From NCBI RefSeq assembly GCF_022458985.1, contig NC_061791.1:572501-636500 (forward strand): a stretch of 64,000 nucleotides of DNA, given 5' to 3'. This DNA is from Mugil cephalus (Eukaryota; Chordata; Actinopteri; Mugiliformes; Mugilidae). Positions 24,311 to 38,110 of this stretch are shown here, piece after piece. The translations under genes were made by a program, and so were the position numbers. A model generated the notes under the pieces. That model ran no database searches. It worked only from the letters and a program-made list of their open reading frames with translations, and was not told the DNA's origin. The first letter of the stretch is position 1, and each line of letters opens with the position of its first letter.

Positions 24311-27111
24311 TTTTTTTTTAAATCAAAGTTAACGTCAGTAGAGGCTCCACAGGTCGATGACTCGTTCTTTATTTTCTCTGTGGAACGCGCGGTTCAAGCT
24401 TTGCCGTAAATTTGTCGCTGAGCCTTAAACCTGTTGACGCAAAACGAACGCAGGAGACCAGGATGTTACTCACGGTTTATGGGCCACAACAAACCGTCCA
24501 CGATGATTTCAACCCAGAGGAGATATTAAGACGATGGGATTTAGAGTTTTACCCTCATTCTGTGAACTGATGCTGCGCCACCGAAAACACATCCAGCCCC
24601 ATTTGGATTATCATCACCTTCATCATCATCATCATCGTCATCGTCATCATCACTATTATGCTGCTGTGATGTCGGGGGGGGGGGGGACACTTTCCTCAGT
24701 CTTATCTCAGTCTCTGTTCATTTCGTTAAATCGTAAAGACTGAAACCGTCCCAGTGGTTTTTATGTGACACCAGAACAAAGCTTTTAAAGGCGGCTGCTC
24801 TCCTCGGGGCGGTGGTGGTGGGGGGGTCATTTATTTGATTATTGTGAAGACGTGAGAAGACATGATGTATTTAAGTGAAACCACTGCTCGTACCGGCGGA
24901 GGCGAGTCTGGTTTCAGGTGTTTTCTCTCTGTGAATACATCTACATGCGTAATGGACCCTGACAGCTTCCTGCCACCATCAGATTTCCCATAATTCCTGG
25001 CTGGATTTTACGGAGGCTGGGTGTGAAAGCAGATTTGGATACGGTCAATTTATGCATCCAGATTTGAGATTCCTCTGTCTGTGTTTTTTTTTTTTTTTGG
25101 CTCAGGTTAATTCCTGCAGCGCTGGCGTCCGTCCTGCTGGGATTTACAGCGTCTGATATTAATACATAAAGCCGAAGGCGGAGAGATCCGCCGGACATCT
25201 TCACGGCTGGAGGTCAGCGAGGGTCTGCAGGGAAATAAAAAATAAACCTGACAGCCACACCTCCGGCCTCACGACACGTTTATCACACAAATAATCTTCA
25301 CGTTAAAGCTGCAGACGTTCGTTTTATTCATGAACCGTCGCTGATACAAGACACTGATTCATTCCAGTGCACAAACACATTACTGGTCACTAATTTAAAT
25401 AAATACTGAAATAAACGAGATACGTCCTGGAGCCGTAAGCAGCAAAGTTCACACAAATTAACAAACAACTAAAATGCAAAATATTGATATGAATAAATGT
25501 ATAAATTGACTCGACATTTAATATGTTTAGAATATGTAAATAAATACAACAACTAAATAATAATAATAATAAAGATTTATGAAATGTTGAATTTAAATTA
25601 GAATTTAAGAATGCAATGAATATTACATTTAATTAAATATGGAATATATTTTTTATATTTGTTTGCATTTTTTCAAAATATTTTCCTTTGTTTTAGCAAA
25701 AGTCAGAATAACATGAGAGTCATGAAGTCAATGCATGTACGGAGCCACAAAGGCAACAAAATTAAACGTGTGCATAAATACATAAATATATATATATAAG
25801 TATATAATTGATTGTAGAGTAATTAGTGAATTAAATGCCTTCTAATCTTTTAGTAAAACAAATTATCGCTCGCTAACCTAAAAGAATAAAAATATTTGCT
25901 TTACTTTTTATGAGTCAGATTTTATTTGAGAAGCATCATTTCATACAAATGCAGTTTGAGCTGGAGGACGAGGCCGAGGTCAGGAAGCTCAAACTCAGCT
26001 GTTTCATCTTTATTATGGGACGCAGTTACCGTGGCAACCAGGGATGACTGCACATTAGTGACACAAACATGATAAAAAATAAATAAATAAATAAATAAAA
26101 ACCTCTGTGGGTTTCTGAGGCAACAGCAGAGTAAAGAATAAAATAAATGAGAGTCGACCCCTCAGGTCGATGAGAGGCTGCACATCCACGGCCGTGAATG
26201 AGTGCGTCCACTCGGGCTAATGTTCCCGGAGAGTGACGGCAGACATGCAGGACTCGTCCTCATCTCCGCTCAGCGTGCATACATGCAAACATCCACGGAA
26301 ACCAGAGCTCTGTGCATTTAATCTGCTTTGCATCGTCAAACACACTCGGGCTTAAAATAGTCCAGAGGGGAATCAGAGCGCTGGAGCGAGAGGAGACGGA
26401 GAGAGAGAGCACAAATGTCACTGTTTTCATCTTAATGGAAAATGTGCAGAGGTCAAGCTTCGTGTGAGTGAAGGGGAACGGGAAGATTTTTAATTCAGGA
26501 TTCATAGAATCAAAAAGAAAAAAAAAAGAAATCATCCTCAGGTTCCAGTGAATCTGAGAGAACATTAAAAAAGATTCTGGGTATTTTCCAGTTTGGTGGA
26601 GGAAAGTAACAACACAACAGAGCAGCTTCTCCTCAAACTCTGAACCATCAGACGCTCCCACCAGAAAACCTGCAGCGCCCCCCAGTGGACATGTGGAGAG
26701 TAACAAGCACTCTCAGTCTGTTAATACGTTTGTTCTCTGAGACACAGTTTAAAATCATTTAACTCCTGGAAATTTTTTTTTTTTTTTTTAAGGTTCACAC
26801 ATAACTAAAAATTTTTTTATTTATTTGGATGATAAAGATTTTGAACAATTAATTCACATATTTCCTTTTATTTTTAGACACATTTTAATATCAGCACTTC
26901 TTGGTTTCCATTATTCTTAGACACTTTTATTTCAAAATATTGTGAACATTTAGTAGGTTTTAATGTTACAATAAAAATAAGTCTGGACAAAACTTATGTT
27001 AATTAGAAAATTCAGTAAAAGTTGGAACTAATTTAGGAAAATTGACTCCAAACACCAGGTGGCGCTGAAGAATAAACTGAGAAGTATTTCTGTGTCCTCA
27101 TCTGAAAATGT

Positions 27112-28110
27112 ACACTGAAAGAAAAAAAAAAAAAAACTCATAAGATTTACTTAGAAAAATATGTTGTACATATTTGCATGCAAATAATTTAAGTAAAATT
27201 TAATGCTGCAATATCAACACTCACTTGCAGGTATCACGTAAATTTTACGTACCATAAAACATAACAGTTGTGAAGATATTAAGTAACATTTACTTAATTA
27301 CATCTAAGTTTTAAGTTATATTTATTTAAACAAATTAAATAAAGTCTACTTGTTTTTCATAGGCAGAAACATCATGTTACTCAAAAATTATCTACATTTT
27401 ATATATTTGCTGTTATGAAGTAATTTAGTAGATTTAAAATAACTGTGACGAAAAAAGTCGTTATTAAAATTAGTGCAGACTGAAAATATAGACAATTTAT
27501 CACGAGTATCGATACTAAAACGGACACATTTGGAATCGAAAGTATCGGTCGGCGCGTCACGAAGTCGCTGTGGGCTTCACGCTGCGCGGCACAGCCATGC
27601 TACTAGCCATGCTACTAGCCATGCTACTAGCCGTGCTAACTAGCTTCATGTCATAAAAGAAAAGAAAGACGGTCAGCGAAGTCTCTTTGTATTCGCAAGC
27701 TGGTGCTTATTTATCATCACACATTTAAAACAGATCAGTAATAACTTACCTGCAGAATGACGTCGTTCCTGCTGTACCTTTCTCTGTGATCCAGCATGTA
27801 ACGTACGGAGAGCCAGTCCTACTGTGCGCATGCGTCGTGCATGCGTTTCAAAACGCCACTTTCAGAGTAAAGTTTGTAGTTCTAGGTTTATGTACATACA
27901 ACTATTAAACATTTAAATAGTATGAGGAAACCTAAGTAAAACTTCCCCCATAATTCACGTATTACGTTAAAAAAAATTTTAATTTTACTTAAGAAACTCT
28001 AGTTCTTACTGAATCTTAAAAATACAAGGTAGAAATCATGACAGTTAATCTAACAGAGTTTACGTCACCACAAAGTCACTTTTAGCAGAGTATTAGCATG
28101 AAAGAGTCCG
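27112..28110. mobile_element. Probable non-autonomous DNA transposon, superfamily uncertain
   Basis: The block starts CACTGAAAGAAAAAAA and is AT-rich at both sides with repeated TTTACTTA words, around a GC-richer core at about 27540-27860. The core has a minisatellite at 27593-27640. The CACTG start suggests the CACTA/EnSpm group, but I could not find a matching inverted end, so limits and class are tentative. Confidence 0.3.
27593..27640 (+). repeat. Four tandem 12-base units AGCCATGCTACT
   Basis: Three identical AGCCATGCTACT units are followed by a diverged fourth, AGCCGTGCTAAC. Confidence 0.9.
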
Positions 28111-30079
28111 TAAGATCGAGACAGGCTATAAAACTAGTTATTTACTAGTTATCTTTTGTCTTTTTAAAAAAGAATGAAACTCTGAAATAGAAGAAGGTTT
28201 TGATTCTTGTTATTTTATCTATATCTGTATATTTTGAGACATGTTCCATCTTTTAAATATTGATAAAATAGATATTTCTGGTTCCTTCTTTGTGATGAAA
28301 ACTGATTTTAAATCTCTGGTGACGTGAAGTCGCTGCTTCTATAAACTTCAACCTCTGCAGCTCATTTAACATTTTAATTATTTTTATACCCAGTGATTTC
28401 AGCCGGAAAAAAAACAAGTGAATCTAGTAATTCTTTTAAATAATGTTTGAATATAATTAACTGCATTTAACACAGTTCCAGACAGACGTTCGTCTTTAGG
28501 CCCAAAAACCAATGAAGCTAAAGTTTTCTAAGATGTGTTTGAGACAAAGACAAAGACAATTACAATAACCGAACGTCTGCCTGAAACCGTTGTAAACTGC
28601 TGTAAAACAGAATGTCTATGACTCAGAGTAGAGTAGTTGTTAGAAATCAAATCTAACGCCTCCAGAAGCCGTGAGTCGTCGTCTTAACGTCTGTCCGCTA
28701 ACATCAGGACTGATGTTCGTTGGGTTTGTTGAAGCCGCTGAAGCTGAATTTCTCCCGCTGAATGAGACTGGATCCAGTTACAGCAGCTCCTCCGGTTTCT
28801 CCTTTTAAAGGATGAACATAGAGGAGTTATCTCCTCCTGAACATATTATAGATGTAACTGGAAGGTTTTTATTGTCCCTGAAGAGCAGTTCAGGTGCATC
28901 AGACAAGACCCAAACCAGACGACACAGAAAGACACAAATGCACAAAAGAAACAGTTCAATGCACAGAACAAGAGGTCAGGTTGTGCAAGAGCATAGTTTA
29001 TAAAACACATTCAGAAAGAAAACATTAATAGGGTTTGAGATGCATAAATAAAAATACAAAGATAAAGAAACTAAAGAGTCGACCAGTCTGTATGTGATGG
29101 TTTACAGACGCACAATGACCTGGAGCTCCTGCACCCTGAGAGGACTGGTTGTTGGCTTTAGCCTCTGTGGTGCGTTCAGGTGCAACTTTCTGGTCCAGAC
29201 ACAGAGGAAGTCGTTGTTGTAGTCGGTTCATTGCGTCTGTACCGTCACATGTTCAACATCTGGATTCTGCACATAGTTTTACTCGTCACTGTGAGTAAAC
29301 GTCAGCTCTTAAAATCCTCAGAGACGTGATTTGAGATGTGTTCACGGACCCCTCAGTCGCCCCCACGCTGCTCTGACGTCTTAACTCTGAATTTGGGTTG
29401 AGTGGGATGAGATTAAACGTCACTTTAGCCTTTTTTATTTAAACCTTTAAACCTTGCTACAGATGTTCAGCTCCGATACGAGGGCCGTGTTGGTTCAGCA
29501 GCTGTCCCGGTGTCCCGGCGGCGGCGGGCGTTCACACCTCACGGCCTCCTCGCTTCGTGGAGGGAAAGCGAAGGAGGAAAGTTCTGCAGCTGGATTTGGC
29601 TGATGCATATGCTGCGGTGGATTACACTGATCCAACTTAATGCTTAAGACCGTGCAATCATTCATAACTACAGGAGCTGCTGAGGGCAGAGCCACAGATG
29701 CTCCCAGCACCATCTGCTGCTGCCGGGGGGATTAACTTGGAGGAAGATGGTGCAAGGAGGGGGTGGTGGGAGACGTCGACACCCTGAACAGAATCACTCT
29801 CACTTCACACTCTGGGAAATCTGTATTTAGTGACCTGGAAACGTCCAATTACACCTCAAAGTTTATCTTCAGAGGGTTCAAATGTTCTTAAAACTCCTCG
29901 TTTCTATTTTATTACAATCAGAGTCAGTTTTAAAGAAAAAAAACAGCTCATTACCAGATTTCCCAGGATGCATTGCTGGAGACATAAAAGCCCGATCATG
30001 AAAACAGTCATGTGATTCTAGCTAGAAGGAGCTACTGTTAGCTTGGAGGCTAAGAAATGTGGCCGTTCCTAAACATTCA

Positions 30080-30790
30080 TCTGGTTCTTCTGGAGAACCA
30101 CTGGTGTTCTTGGGCTCCTTGTCTTCCTCCATGACCCAGTTTCTCTTCACATTCAGCTCATGGACTCATGTCCTGACATTTTCTTTCAGAGTTCACTGGT
30201 AGAATTCACAGTTCATTGGTCCATCAATGATGAGCAGATGCAGCAGAACAGGCCCAAACCAGGACATTAGCGCCCCCATGTGTCCTGGAGGGATGAGGTT
30301 CTGATGCTGGAATGCAGTGTTGGTTCATCTCCAAACATTTAAACCAAACTATTCTACTCTGGTCTCATCTGTCCACTAAACATTGTCCCACATGTTCTTT
30401 GTGGACAGAGAGCAGTGTCTTTGGTTGTTGAGTGGATTCATCAACATGAACATCAGCCAATGTGAGAGAGGCCTTTAGCTGCTTAGAAGTTCCCCTGGGT
30501 TCCTCTGGTTCCTCTCCCACTATGATGGAGTGGTGTTTGTTGGTGGATCACTCCTGTGGAGGGGAACAGTCGTCTTCAATCTGTCTGACTCTCTGTGGAT
30601 TATTTGTGGCTTCCAGACTCTTTACAGATGGTTGTGGAACCTTTTCCAGCCTGATGAGCAACAACAACTCTTTTTCTGAGCTCCTCACAAAGCTCCTTTG
30701 ATCTGTTGTCATCACACACTCCAACACAAGAGAATAGAAACTAAACCAGGACCCGAGTCTCGTCACATTGATGGAGACACTTCTGAACTC
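30080..30790 (-). mobile_element. Degraded Tc1/mariner transposon
   Basis: Read on the minus strand, the block follows a fish Tc1-type transposase gene from the N-terminal helix-turn-helix (AGCTCAGAAAAAGAGTTGTT near 30685) to the region before the DDE motif (TTCATCTCCAAACATTTAAA near 30327 on plus). The order of blocks matches the family, but internal stretches are missing and no long frame is open. Transposase fragments only; terminal inverted repeats were not located. Confidence 0.75.
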
Positions 30791-31092
30791 ATAGGTTCAT
30801 GAGGTTTTATCTAGAGGAGCTCCTCTCTGATCTGGAACACTGGCTCATACTTCATGTGTTTGGATTCTCTTCGTCTACTTTCAGGATTTGCATCAAGATT
30901 TGTTGATGTTTTGAGTCTTTTTTTTTTCTTTTTTTAAAGTATCTTCTGCCAAGATACTTATTAGATGTTGCCATAAAAATACTGAAGGAACCATAAAAGT
31001 TTTATTTTTAAGCTGAACCTGCAGACAAACTAAATTAAACTGATGTAAGTTTGGATGAAACTCTGACTCTGGTTTTGTGTTTGCCTCCACAG

Positions 31093-31175
31093 AGTTGAAG
31101 CCCCGCCCTCCAACCATCAGGAGTCAATCCCTCATCAGGAAACAACAAAATCAGCATCTACAACCCTTTTTCTGA
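31093..31175 (+). other. Candidate terminal coding exon of an unknown gene
   Basis: A good acceptor (TTTGTGTTTGCCTCCACAG) is followed by an open phase LKPRPPTIRSQSLIRKQQ, ending at TGA (31173-31175). About 460 bases later a sole AATAAA (31631-31636) could end a 3' UTR. I recognise no family and no upstream exons, so this is weak. Confidence 0.25.
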
Positions 31176-31639
31176 ACTCTGTGCCTTCAACTAAGACTCA
31201 CCAGTGAAGCTTTTCTTCTAGTTTTTCTTTGGATCAGGACTCTGGGAGGAAGCTGCTTGATGAAGGGGGGCTGGGGGTCGTGCTGCCGTCTCTCTGGAAG
31301 AAAAAACAAAAAGAAAGAACAAAAAAAAAAACAAAGAAAAATACAACAACTAATCTGATCATGTTAGCGTCCTAACGTGTTCCTTTTTTAATTTCTACAA
31401 ATCGTGTCAGTGATTTACTTCGTCTCAGAAGAAATCCCTTCGCTGTGCAATATCAGTCACATTTCTGTGGAGTCGTCGCGTGGACTTTGGATGAACTTTT
31501 TGGTTTATTTTTGTAACGATGTTTTCCTGATTTCTATTTTTCTAAAGCGGTGTAGGACAGAGGAGGAGACGAACTCTTTTTAACGGAGACGAGATGTTTG
31601 CTTGTTGGTGAAGAAGTTTAGTTTTCCTCCAATAAACCC

Positions 31640-34600
31640 CCTCCCTGCGTGGACCAGGGCCAAAGCCATAGCCTATCTCAGATAACACACAGCGAGATGC
31701 ATTCAGGGTCTCTCAGTCTGGGACGGCCACCACAGCCTCGTCGCGCCGGCTTGTCTCAGCTGTTGGATTTATCGAGCGACGCTGCGTTCAGGGGCTTGAA
31801 TCCCGAGTATTTAATATTCTCTACCTTAGTGTGGCCTGTTCTTCTCGCTGTTCTTTTTGTACTTCCTCCTACATATCAGTCGAGCAACTATAGGTGGCAT
31901 GATTACGTACGTGTGTGAGAAAAAAAAAACGAGTGAGTGTGTGTTTTTTTCCTGAATGACGAGTAAAATACTGTAAATTCTCAAATAAACGACAAAATGA
32001 TGATGAAGAAATGAAGAAGATTAGCATCTTGAACAAACCAAAACAACTAAGTTTCTTCAGCCATTCTTATGATTTGATTTGTTTTTTACCTCCATTAGAA
32101 ACTGACGAACCCCATAAATAGTTCAGAGTTTTGGTTTAACTCTAACATTTCAGTATCAAAAGGACATTTTTAGTCATTTTGACCATAAAAAGGTGATAAA
32201 ATGTCCTGAGAGTATAAGTGCTTTAACCCATTTTGTCAGAATACCTGAACCTTTCAATACCTGTCAGTTTAGTAAAGTAAAAACCTTCTGGGAGAGACAC
32301 AAGTGAATTTACCGTAATGACACCATAATGGCCGTAAAAGAGAAACGTCTCAGCTTTCAGAAACTGTTGGAATTGTTGTGACGTAACTATGGTAATCCAC
32401 AGTGGTCCTGCACAAACATGCTGCTAGCAACACAATTGGTTTGAAAGTGGTTCAGAAAGTGTTGTCATGTGACTGTAGAAAAACAGGAGAACAGAACAGT
32501 AGAAACTCTTAGTTTAGTCTTAGTTAGCCCCAATGCTAATGTTGCTAGCAGTAGATCGTTACCCTGGAACCAGACAAACTTCTGTAGTGGAAAGTTTATC
32601 TGGAGTCTCTCTGTTGGGAAACCAATTAGATTTTCAGAATCATACATGTCATCTGAGTTAGCTAGACAATTGTTCACCAACCAATCAGAGAAATTTAAAC
32701 TATCGGTTGAAACATGACATCCAAATCATTATTTATCAAATAAAGTCTTTTATCGTCCATTTTAACCTTTCAACCAGCTCTGAAATCATCCATCTGAAAG
32801 ACTGGTGCAGCTTACCCCGCTAATCGTTTCATATTGTGCCTTGTTAGCCACCTGCTAATGTTAGCTTCACAAACTAGTTAGAAAAGAGGAAATGCAAGTG
32901 TTGATGTTCATTCGTGGCTCATAGAAACTAAATGAGATGTGGCTGACTAAATTAAAACCTTCTGGAATTAATCTGTTTTCACAAAACAGTTATTTTAGTA
33001 ACCCCTCCCACCCATTTCACACGATTACAGGAAATGTTGAGTTCAAAGGCAACTAAGATATAAAAAAGAAACTAGTTTAGTCGTCTCTGTTTGAGAGTTT
33101 ACAGTTCACTTCCTGTTTCTATTGTTTCCACCTCGTTCTCTGCAGTTGTGACTCGTGTTCTGTGTTTCCTTGAAGCTGCTATCCCGGTACTGTGTAGATC
33201 GGAGACATCCGGCCTTATCCCCGAAGTCCTGCCAACGCTCAGCTTTCCATCACACACTCGGTTTATCATGAACTCCATTAAACACACCAGCAGAGCTCTG
33301 CATTCAGTCACATACAGTCAGACCCTGTGATTTTCCTTACACAATATGGCCAAAATAATGTGGACACCCAATATCCTCCCTGGTTTGTTCTCCTACTTTA
33401 AAATGATTAACGGCTCCTTCAGCTTAACTGAGGAAACCTGAACCACTGACTAAACTTATATTCAACCTGATTAATGATCAGAGATGAACCGTTTCCATGG
33501 ACTCTGAATAAAATGATGTGATAGGATCAGAACATGTGTTCACATCCAAACATCAGCCACCAGAGAAAAAAACAGCTGGGAACTGAACAGAGGAGGAGGA
33601 GGAGGAAGAAGAAGAAGTACATCTTCATGGTCTCTGTCCTCATTGATTTTAGCTTTGGTTCATCTTTGTTTTTCTACCTCCACTTTTTTGTCGCTCCTGG
33701 AAACTCCTCAACCTGATGTCCATTTATTTATTTATTAGCAGAGCTTCTGCTCCGGGTTCATTCTGATTATTAGTGGATACTAGAGTCCATGGAAACACAT
33801 ACCTCATCATGTCCTTCTTTCATTTATCTGACTAGAGACACACAAAAAGTTTCCTCCTGATAAAACCCTCAGAAACATCAGCTAATTCAAGAGTTCCTCA
33901 AATTTTTAAATCTTTCTTGAAAAAAAAAAAAAGAATAAATAAATAAATCATGTGTTTGTAGGCGATTCTACAAAGTGTAAGTTCTTTTTTGATGCATGTT
34001 TTTGATTGAATTCAGCCTGACGTTCATGTCCACCCAGTCGTGGAGTCGTTGGTTTCCCTCCGTCCCAGAACAATGCTGCCAAAACTGGTCTGAAAAGCCA
34101 AAAGTTTCTCTGTGTAAAGTGGTTTAAGTGTTTCACATGTGAAACCTCGTCCTGTTAATGTTACACTGTGTTTTTAACAAATGAATCCTGTTTGTTAAAC
34201 TGTTGATAATATTATGCAGAAGAGTTGAAATAAACTAAATCAGACTCATCTTCCTGTCGACTGCAGCTTGTTTGTTTCAGGATTAATGGACGAGAAGAAA
34301 ACCTTGAAAGAAACACAAGAACTTTCTGTGTAAATGCATTAATTTCTTTTCGTCTGTAGAATCAACGACGTTGAATGGAATCAACTAAATTGTAAAGCAG
34401 TTAATGAATTGAGCATCACTTATAAACGTCTGTTTTAGATTTATAAATATCGGTGTCTTTATGATCAGAAGCCAACTTATTAGGAACAGTAATAAGCAAA
34501 TACACCAGGTTTTGGAAATATTCTGTTTCTAATTACATTTTGGAGGCAAATGATGCAGAATTATCAGAACACAAACAGAGTTTGAATATATGAAATCAAG

Positions 34601-34920
34601 ATTACTTGCGATTTGATCAAAGTTCCATCTAAGATCAACTTGTCTGTGAACACCCGTTTTCTCTGTAATATAAAGCATTAGAACAATAATGACCGTGGTA
34701 AAACAGTCAAATCAAGATTTCAGACTTTTGTTCAGCAGATTTAAAGCATATGGTTTTAAATTAAACATATTTAACAAGCAACAACATTTGCACATTAGTT
34801 TCTGCAGTTTGAGGAAGATAATCTCAAGCATGTAAACTTCACTTGTAGAAACTTAATATACCAGTTCAAAAAATGGGAAGATTGAAAAGTAGTCATTAAT
34901 GAATCATGATAAGAAGTGTG
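31640..34920. other. Non-coding interval between the gene-poor region and the histone cluster
   Basis: No supportable gene. The block at about 31650-31900 is of high complexity with an 89-codon frame (31649-31918) that resembles no family. About 33335-33370 has CACAATATGGCCAAAATAAT then GTGGACACCC, a terminal motif of common fish mariner-like miniature elements. The rest is AT-rich spacer. Confidence 0.5.
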
Positions 34921-34940
34921 CCCTTTGAGTAGCAGTGGGT

Positions 34941-34956
34941 GGCTCTTAAAAGAGCC
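34941..34956 (-). terminator. Histone 3' stem-loop of H2B copy 1
   Basis: On the minus strand it reads GGCTCTTTTAAGAGCC with ACCC after it. This is the consensus 6-bp stem and 4-base loop bound by SLBP, located 33 bases after the stop codon. It marks a replication-dependent, non-polyadenylated histone mRNA. Confidence 0.95.
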
Positions 34957-34988
34957 TTTGTGTTGTTGTGGTGGCGGTAGAGGAGTGT

Positions 34989-35501
<513 letters not shown>

Positions 35502-35614
35502 TCACAACGACGGAGGAGACGAAACAAAGACCAGAGAGAAGATGGAGATTATTTAATGATGAATAATTCATGCTTTATTTGAACTACTCTGATCTTTATC
35601 ATATTTTTGAGACG

Positions 35615-35669
35615 GTGGGCTGAGGTGACTTTAAAGATGGCACCTTTCTGACAAGGGATAAGACAGACC
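35615..35669 (-). pseudogene. Decayed second copy of the H2B upstream block
   Basis: On the minus strand it reads CTTGTCAGAAAGGTGCCATC, TTTAAAG and CTCAGCCCAC. This repeats in order the CGCCATCTTTGAAACCAGCT plus CAGCC segment of the working H2B promoters. It is diverged and has no histone frame beside it. A related relic sits at 51842-51900 next to copy 2. Confidence 0.5.
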
Positions 35670-35691
35670 GGCGTACATAAAGAAGAGAATG

Positions 35692-35722
35692 AAAATAAAA
35701 TAAAATAAAATAAAATAAAATA
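35692..35722. repeat. (AAAAT)n microsatellite
   Basis: Six AAAAT/TAAAA units. Confidence 0.9.
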
Positions 35723-36366
35723 ATTCAGGTCCCGACTAACAGCAGAAAGAACCACACACTGCTACTTCAGAGGACAAACTTCTTGTCTTATTTTTACATA
35801 AATGGAACAAAGGACAAATAAATATCTTCAATAATTAATACCTACAGATCCAATTCTCATTACAGATATGTTCTCAATCTGGGCCCTGCGATGCTCCGTA
35901 GAGTTCAACTAAACCATGCATGGGTTAATTATTATTATACATGTGACTACATCTGTGCTCATACTTATTGAGTTCAAGGGTTCACACATAACACAAAAAA
36001 ATATTTTTCTTGAATAAGACATTTATATTTGTCCTATGACTTATTCATGAGGAAAAGTGAGATGGACAAACTCCCCTCAGTTATTCAGCTGTTAATATTA
36101 GTTGCATCAGTTTCTGGTTGTTACAGGAACAAAGCAAGCAAGAAACCCACAGAGTTTCCAAGTAGAGTCCACACCTCTAGTACAGCAGGATAATTATAGT
36201 TGTAATGGAGTTTAAACAATAGTTTTAACATACGTATTTGTACCAGCGATACTAGTGTGGCTATTAGCGTAATGATATCACATTACCGAAGTGATCACCT
36301 CATAATATAATAGCAATGAACACAAAACATAGTATATCGAGGAACTTGTCTTAGTGAGATGTGGGT

Positions 36367-36382
36367 GGCTCTTAAAAGAGCC
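36367..36382 (-). terminator. Histone 3' stem-loop of H4
   Basis: Minus strand GGCTCTTTTAAGAGCC, 31 bases after the H4 stop codon; same sequence as at the H2B and H2A genes. Confidence 0.95.
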
Positions 36383-36413
36383 GTTGTGTTGCTGTGTGTT
36401 GGGGACGTAGGGT

Positions 36414-36734
<321 letters not shown>

Positions 36735-36789
36735 TCAGTAGTTTCTCTGCTACAGAAATAAACTGATGAACGAAGACGCAGAGCGCTGC

Positions 36790-36812
36790 TTATATTCACA
36801 CTCTGCGGACGT
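36790..36812 (-). promoter_or_regulatory. H4 promoter: TATA-like and GTCCG elements
   Basis: On the minus strand GTCCG (36806-36810) precedes GAATATAAG (TATA at about 36791-36796), 65-85 bases upstream of the ATG. GTCCG resembles the core of the H4-specific site II. Assigned by motif and position only. Confidence 0.55.
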
Positions 36813-37569
36813 AGTTGAAGACAGTCGCCGCTGCTGTTTCCTGCTTGCGCCCTACGCTGCCTGACGTCAACTGGCAACTTCCCTACTAAATAAAGTACAA
36901 CACAACACTTTCATTAAACTTACGCGTTTATAACTGTTCGCCAGCGATATATTTATAGTTATTACCGTAATTATTTATTCATGAGTTCATTATTTACCTG
37001 CAGCCGCACTCAAGTGTTAGTGTTACCACCACTTATCTTTCACCCAATAGACAATAAAGACAACGCAGATGTAACTTACTAAATATAAATAACTAAAAAT
37101 ACAGGTCACACATCTTTCAGATCGTTTCAATTTGACTTTTGAATGAAACTCGGATTTGTGTCATTTGATTGTATTTAATTGTTGATAAACAACTGACACT
37201 GACTGAGTCTTTATTTGACTTGTAAGCTTATAAACTGTCACCAGCAGTGTATTGTAACTTTTTGTATATCTTCAAACAAGTGGACAATAAAGAATCAATC
37301 ATATCTGTCCTGCCCAGCTTCTATATATATATATATAAAATACAGCTTAATTAAAACTGAGAAGTTGAAAATAAAAACCCATGTAACCCACGAGTAAATA
37401 ATTATGGTAATCATTTTGAAAATATATCACTGATTACCGTTTATAAATGCCTTAAGTGGTGTTTTATACTTTTATTTAGCAGGAAACAAAGGTGGAATTT
37501 GTCAGTTTACGTCCAGTGGTATAGGGTGGAAGCAGGAAACAGAGATGCTGCTTTGTGATAACTCTGATG

Positions 37570-37650
37570 ATTAGAAACCTCAGAGGTTACATACACTACC
37601 AGTCAAAAACCTCCAGACTGGTGGTGTATGTAACCTCTGAGGTTTCTAAT
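37570..37650. repeat. Near-perfect 34-bp inverted repeat with 13-base loop
   Basis: Arms 37570-37603 and 37617-37650 are complementary with a single mismatch (C.A or G.U when transcribed). The loop is CAAAAACCTCCAG. The outer arm contains CTACCAGTCAAAA, a word found at the ends of fish miniature transposons, so a small palindromic element is the likeliest origin. Confidence 0.85.
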
Positions 37651-37792
37651 ATATATTATTGTGATAAAGAAACTGCAGCAGGTTGTTTTATGAACTCACC
37701 ACCAAACCTCCAACACCACATCCTACCAAAAAGACACCACAGATAAGGAAAAAAGGTGCTCATAACATTGCATAACAATTAATCTAATAACC

Positions 37793-38110
37793 AAAATGTC
37801 CCCAGGAGAAAAGTTGACTGTAACAGTAGAAAGTTGCTGTTTGCTGAATTATTTCTGTTGTGTTTCTGTGCTGCAGCTTTCAATGGTTTTAGTGTCATGT
37901 CAGTCTGTAACCACCAACAACAAGCCTTTGATGACTGATCATTCTCTAAACCTGGACCTGGGACTTCCAGTCCATACGCTGCACAGATGTTCATGTAACT
38001 TGGTTTTGATGTTCTATGTATCTCTGGCTTTTTGTCTCTGGTTTCTGCTGCCTGATGTATTTTCTCAGTTTTTCACCTTTTGTTGAGGAATAAAGTTGAA
38101 GTAAACTCAC
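37793..38110 (-). other. Duplication breakpoint: exon fragment joined to intron
   Basis: 37848-38110 matches the intron after the C2-2 exon in copy B (43401-43663) at the same length. At 37793-37847 it joins abruptly to a second partial copy of the C2-2 exon itself (same sequence as about 38160-38213). Beyond it, no further receptor exons exist. This is the 3' limit of receptor copy A. Confidence 0.7.

Larger units (their letters stand above)
10930..30080. other. Gene-poor interval, repeats and spacer
   Basis: I see no complete gene in these 19 kb. It contains dispersed repeats, microsatellites, Tc1 relics and LINE ends, listed separately, plus one weak exon candidate at 16073-16256. Blocks at about 14000-14170, 15640-15880 and 18400-18740 are higher in sequence complexity and carry clustered TAATTA and CATTA words. 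They could be conserved enhancers, but this is only an impression from composition. NTF3, the expected downstream neighbour of KCNA5 in tetrapods, was not found here. Confidence 0.55.

Noticed and set aside
30462-30701. 79-codon plus-strand frame near 30.5 kb
   Set aside because: Opposite strand of a Tc1 transposase remnant.
31649-31918. 89-codon frame with a hydrophobic stretch (LVWPVLLAVLFVLPP)
   Set aside because: No splice context, no family resemblance and no partner exons; could be chance in a high-complexity block. Kept only as a note in the interval description.
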